DNA from: Pararhodonellum marinum
GTDB lineage: Bacteria; Bacteroidota; Bacteroidia; Cytophagales; Cyclobacteriaceae
Assembly (NCBI RefSeq): GCF_015354735.1
Contig: NZ_JACEFJ010000003.1
Coordinates: 186,001-250,000, forward strand
Reading direction: 5' to 3'
DNA: 64,000 bases
Position numbers and translations under genes: made by a program. Within the stretch, counting starts at the first letter, position 1; every line of letters begins with the position of its first letter. Of the stretch, positions 60,673 to 64,000 are shown piece by piece. A model generated the notes under the pieces. The model was not told the DNA's origin. It worked only from the letters and a program-made list of their open reading frames with translations, and made no database searches.

Positions 60673-62583
60673 TTATGCCTTGGGTAGGGTAAAGCAAAAA
60701 GTGGAACCATGACCCTTTTCACTTTCTACCCAAATTTTGCCCTCACATTTTTCGATCAATTCACGGGACAACATCAGGCCAAGTCCACTGCCTTTTTCAT
60801 TGTTGGTACCGGGTGTGGAAAAAAATTCATCATTAAATATTTTTTTTAAATGATGTTTATCGATTCCAACACCATTGTCTTTGACACAGATCTTCCATTC
60901 CTCTTCCAATTCCTCGGAGGTGACAGCGATTTCACTTCCTTTACCGGTGAATTTCATCGCATTGGTCAGTAAATTGCGCATTACTATATCCACCATCCCT
61001 CGATCTGCAAATACATAAACCTCGGAAGATAGCGAATTGATGAATTTTTGACCTTTGATGTAGTTAGACTGAGAAATCAGGTCCAGGTTGGTACCAACGA
61101 CCTGACCCATGTTGAACCTTTGGCCCTGTACTTCCATGCCCTGCATGTGGCTTTTAGACCACATCAGCAGATTTTCAAGAAGACTGGCATTGTTGCCCAG
61201 GTTTTTGGAAATGACAGGAATCAATTCATTGAATTCACTGTAGGTCATGTCACCCTCTTCTATCAGTTCGATCATCCCCTTCAAAGAGATCAAGGGACCC
61301 TTTAGATCATGTGCGAGGATGGAAAAGAGTTTGTCCTTTACGTTGTTGGAAAGCCTAAGTTGCTTGGTCTGCCTTTCGATTTCAGATTGGTGTTGCTGAA
61401 GTTTTTCAAGGTTTCTTTTTTCTTTCTTATAAGAGCGGTAATAAATCCCCAATCCCGCTAAAAGTACCAGAAGAACAAGAACCATAATGGAATTCACCAA
61501 CTTTTCAAGAGCGGTCTTTTCCATGATGAGTTGATTCTCCACGTTCAGCCGGTTGATTTCATCCTGTTGTTGACTGATTTTTAAGTTGATCAGGAAATTA
61601 TTGATTCTTTGTTCATACAAGGTATTGTTGGCTTCAGCGTAAGCTTGTTGACAGCTGTAGGCTTTAGCAAAATTTCCCTGGTCCGAGTACAGTTGGGACA
61701 TTGTTCGGTAAATGGGCATCATGCCATCAAGGGAAGGTGTCCTTTTGTGAACTGAGTCGGCTTTGATGGATTCCAAAATTGCTTGGTCAAAATCATTTTG
61801 GATATAGTAATAATCAACCAACCTTCTCAGACCATGGATGACGCCACGGTCACTCGTCCCTTTGGCAAAACCCAGGTAATCCTCGAAGTCGGCTTTGGCT
61901 TTTCCATATTCCTTTAAACTCATGTAAAGATCTCCCCTAATTAAAAGGGAGTTGAAGTAATTTCTTGGCTCCTCCAATTTTTTTTGAATTTTCAGGGCTT
62001 CTTCGATATGCTTTAGGGCATCTTCATATTTTTCCTGCTGCGTATATACCTTGGCCAATCCGGAATAGGTATATGCCAAGCCTTCCAGATTATCCATACC
62101 TGTAAAGGTAGCTTCAGCCTCAGCATAAAAGTTGAGCGATTCTTCAAGGAGGTTTTGGAAAAAATAAATCTGGGCAATGTTGTTCAAAGCGTAGCCTTTT
62201 TCCTGTTCTATGCCATGCTCGATGGCAAGGTCCAAGGTTTCCTCATAAGCCCTGAGGGCCTTTTCCTGCATGTCCATATTTTTATAGACAATGCCTAAGC
62301 GATTCATGTTCTGGGCTTGGAAGGCAGGTTTTTTGAGTTTTTTAGCCAGATCAATCGCCTCTTGATAGAATTTGAGGGAAGAATCTGAATAATGGATCAA
62401 CCAAGCAAAGTCAGTGAGAAGCAGTAATCTTTGGTCAGGATCGGTTTCTGTTTGCAGTTTTTCATAAGCCACTTCAGCTTCTTTCCTCAGCTCCTGAGAA
62501 AAACCTTTAACCGTACATACTGAAAAAAGGATGATTGCCCAAAAAAAGGCTTTGAAATGAATAAAAAATCCCGATGCTTTCAT
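60673..62583 (-). CDS. TPR-containing sensor histidine kinase
   Basis: 636 residues. A signal peptide or first helix (FFWAIILFSVCTVKGFSQEL), a periplasmic TPR array (~35-330; EKALRAYEETLDLAIEHGIE, NFYAEAEATFTGMDNLEGLA, DALKHIEEALKIQKKLEE), a membrane helix (LVNSIMVLVLLVLLAGLGIY), a coiled coil, then HisKA (LFSILAHDLKGPLISLKGMI, His425) and HATPase (VMRNLLTNAMKFTGKGSEIA, VKDNGVGIDKHHLKKIFND, GSGLGLMLSRELIEKCEGKI). No receiver domain. A partner regulator is not adjacent. Signals may be detected through the TPR part or in the cytoplasm. Confidence 0.93.
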   Translation of the reverse strand: MKASGFFIHFKAFFWAIILFSVCTVKGFSQELRKEAEVAYEKLQTETDPDQRLLLLTDFAWLIHYSDSSLKFYQEAIDLAKKLKKPAFQAQNMNRLGIVYKNMDMQEKALRAYEETLDLAIEHGIEQEKGYALNNIAQIYFFQNLLEESLNFYAEAEATFTGMDNLEGLAYTYSGLAKVYTQQEKYEDALKHIEEALKIQKKLEEPRNYFNSLLIRGDLYMSLKEYGKAKADFEDYLGFAKGTSDRGVIHGLRRLVDYYYIQNDFDQAILESIKADSVHKRTPSLDGMMPIYRTMSQLYSDQGNFAKAYSCQQAYAEANNTLYEQRINNFLINLKISQQQDEINRLNVENQLIMEKTALEKLVNSIMVLVLLVLLAGLGIYYRSYKKEKRNLEKLQQHQSEIERQTKQLRLSNNVKDKLFSILAHDLKGPLISLKGMIELIEEGDMTYSEFNELIPVISKNLGNNASLLENLLMWSKSHMQGMEVQGQRFNMGQVVGTNLDLISQSNYIKGQKFINSLSSEVYVFADRGMVDIVMRNLLTNAMKFTGKGSEIAVTSEELEEEWKICVKDNGVGIDKHHLKKIFNDEFFSTPGTNNEKGSGLGLMLSRELIEKCEGKIWVESEKGHGSTFCFTLPKA

Positions 62584-62676
62584 GCAGTAAATAATACGGA
62601 CTAAAGATGCAAAAGTTTAAAAACCTTTGTAATTTAGTTGTAAGGATTGTAAATTCAAAATCTTATTTCCAAAGGG

Positions 62677-64000
62677 TCATTTGATCAATTGGGCTTGCAT
62701 TTTAAGCACCCGCTCTTCCAGGCTTTCGGAACTCAGGGTGGTCCTGCTCAATCTGTCCACCATGATGGGGAAAGCAAAAGGGGTGAATCTCATTGGTTTA
62801 TTGAGGATAATCTGCTGTTGATTGATCCGCCTGATGGTATTGATTACCCTGTCTTTTTCCATCTGAATGGTCAAAGCTTCCCATCTGGCTTGCTGTAAAA
62901 GCAGGTTTTGCGGATCATAGTCTTCAAAAACACCGTACAATATACCTGATGTGGCTTGCAGATGCCTGAATGAAACTTTTCTACCCGGCAATCCCTGAAA
63001 TACCAGACCCGAAATAAAGGCGATGTCCCTAAATTTTCTTTTAGACATTTCCGATTCATTGATCCCCGACCTGATGTCTTCCAGAAGGTTTTTTTCACTG
63101 AACAGGTCCTCTTCCAAAGCTTCTTCAATGGGGATGTCTTCAGCCGATAGCAATTCAAAACCATAGTCATTCATGGCGATGCTGAAAGAAATAGGCGTGG
63201 AGACACTGATCCTGTAAGCCACCAGGGCGGCAAGTACCTCGTGAACGAATCTACCTTCAAACGGATAAATAAAAACATGACAGCCTTCTTTGGAAAAGGA
63301 CTTCTCTATCAACAAAGTCTTTTCATCCGGTACCATAGATAGCTCCTGCTGAAAGTCTAAAATAGGTTGAATGGTCTGGATTTCTATGGATTTTGGTTTG
63401 CTTGAAAAGGAATCACTCAGTTCTGAACGAATAAGTTGGGAAAGCTGGGAGGAGAGGGGCATGCGGCCTCCCATCCAACGGGGAATGATCTGGGTTTTCT
63501 TTTTTGATCTTCGGACCAGTACGGTCATGTCCTTCACTTGAACAAATTCCAGGCTTTTTCCGGCAAACCAAAAGACGTCTCCTTTCTTGATCCTTGAAAT
63601 AAAATTTTCCTCTACCACGCCCAAAAATCCTCCGGTAAGGTATTTAACTTTCATCATGGGATCACTCACGATGGTACCCATGGACAGCCGGTGTCTCATG
63701 GCCACTTTCCTGTCGTTCACCTTATGGATACCGTGTTCCAAAACCTCCACTTTGGCAAATTCCGTGTACCCTTTTAGGGATTCTCCTCCTTTTGTAATGA
63801 AGTCTAGGCACCAGTCAAATTCCTCACGTTTTAAATTTTCAAAAGCATAGGTTGATTTCACCTCTTGATAAATAGCATCCGGCTCAAAACCCTCTCCGAC
63901 AGCCAAAGTCACCAGAAATTGGATGAGCACATCGATGCAATGCTGAAGGGGATGTTGAGATTCAAAATTCTCTTGGGCGATGGCCTTTCTCAACGCACTG
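62677..64000 (-). CDS. C-terminal part of an Lhr-type (ligase-associated) DEXH helicase
   Basis: The frame is open to the window edge, so only the last ~441 residues are present. The sequence (DVLIQFLVTLAVGEGFEPDA, SYAFENLKREEFDWCLDFIT-like wording, HRLSMGTIVSDPMMKVKYLT, GGFLGVVEENFISRIKKGDV, FWFAGKSLEFVQVKDMTVLV, SKKKTQIIPRWMGGRMPLSS) matches the winged-helix and beta-barrel (Lhr-core) half of Lhr-like helicases. The C-terminal block ends RTTLSSESLEERVLKMQAQL. In Bacteroidota such helicases are encoded beside an ATP-dependent DNA ligase and a metallo-beta-lactamase-type nuclease in a DNA damage cluster. Those genes would lie outside the window. The RecA domains are not visible. Confidence 0.85.
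   Translation of the reverse strand, partial: SALRKAIAQENFESQHPLQHCIDVLIQFLVTLAVGEGFEPDAIYQEVKSTYAFENLKREEFDWCLDFITKGGESLKGYTEFAKVEVLEHGIHKVNDRKVAMRHRLSMGTIVSDPMMKVKYLTGGFLGVVEENFISRIKKGDVFWFAGKSLEFVQVKDMTVLVRRSKKKTQIIPRWMGGRMPLSSQLSQLIRSELSDSFSSKPKSIEIQTIQPILDFQQELSMVPDEKTLLIEKSFSKEGCHVFIYPFEGRFVHEVLAALVAYRISVSTPISFSIAMNDYGFELLSAEDIPIEEALEEDLFSEKNLLEDIRSGINESEMSKRKFRDIAFISGLVFQGLPGRKVSFRHLQATSGILYGVFEDYDPQNLLLQQARWEALTIQMEKDRVINTIRRINQQQIILNKPMRFTPFAFPIMVDRLSRTTLSSESLEERVLKMQAQLIK

Overview
The window reads as chromosome of a Bacteroidota member, most likely order Cytophagales and plausibly family Cyclobacteriaceae. The grounds are a SusC/RagA-type TonB-linked receptor, a beta-propeller/Y_Y_Y histidine kinase, long orphan FtsX/MacB-type permeases without an adjacent ATPase, the DUF4159-MoxR-DUF58-BatA-DUF4175 operon, many lipoproteins and beta-barrels, AT-rich intergenic DNA and weak Shine-Dalgarno sequences. 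No rRNA, tRNA, CRISPR array or complete mobile element was seen.

Layout. 1-7.5 kb: 5' part of a SusC-type receptor, a free-standing MacB-periplasmic-domain-like protein, an SH3b protein, and a propeller histidine kinase convergent with a LuxR-type response regulator. A palindromic CCCC-N5/6-GGGG box recurs at four promoter positions here. 7.5-14.8 kb: a serine-hydrolase homologue with degenerate catalytic motifs behind an FtsX permease, a beta-barrel protein and an FG-GAP propeller lipoprotein. 14.8-25.4 kb is an accessory, decayed stretch: a wrecked IS1595-type transposase, a frameshifted Cys-rich lipoprotein, a CocE-type hydrolase with a small membrane protein, an N-terminally truncated PAAR protein, a DUF2214 gene, a PIN toxin-antitoxin pair sitting between two copies of the DUF2214 3' end, a DHFR-like reductase, a frameshifted ASCH-like gene and a DUF302 protein. 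25.5-31.2 kb: a LytS/LytTR operon with a beta-barrel and a DUF2846-like protein, then a second FtsX permease. 32-38 kb: an MG2/TonB-plug protein, a WYL regulator preceded by twelve heptamer repeats, and a DUF4301 protein. 38-45.5 kb: a six-gene operon whose ORFs overlap by 1-4 nt, built around MoxR. 45.6-51.6 kb: a TldE/TldD pair, an esterase and a lipoprotein of five rhodanese-like repeats that all lack the catalytic cysteine. 51.7-56 kb: the 5-oxoprolinase operon pxpABC with an atypical NRAMP-family transporter, plus a DUF2490 protein. 56-64 kb: a TPR protein, TrkA/TrkH potassium uptake, a PhzF-like protein, a TPR histidine kinase and the C-terminal part of an Lhr-type helicase.

How it works together. 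Two regulatory layers can be read from DNA. The MacB-like gene and both FtsX permeases carry a TGGCAT-type sigma-54 -24/-12 element with a shared GTTC/GGACA upstream site. The SusC gene, the SH3b gene, the propeller kinase and a putative small RNA share the CCCC/GGGG box. A third layer of odd DNA is a set of 7-bp-periodic degenerate repeats of differing sequence at several gene borders. A recurring protein theme is loss of catalytic or ligand residues in otherwise well-kept folds: rhodanese, serine hydrolase, PhzF and NRAMP homologues.
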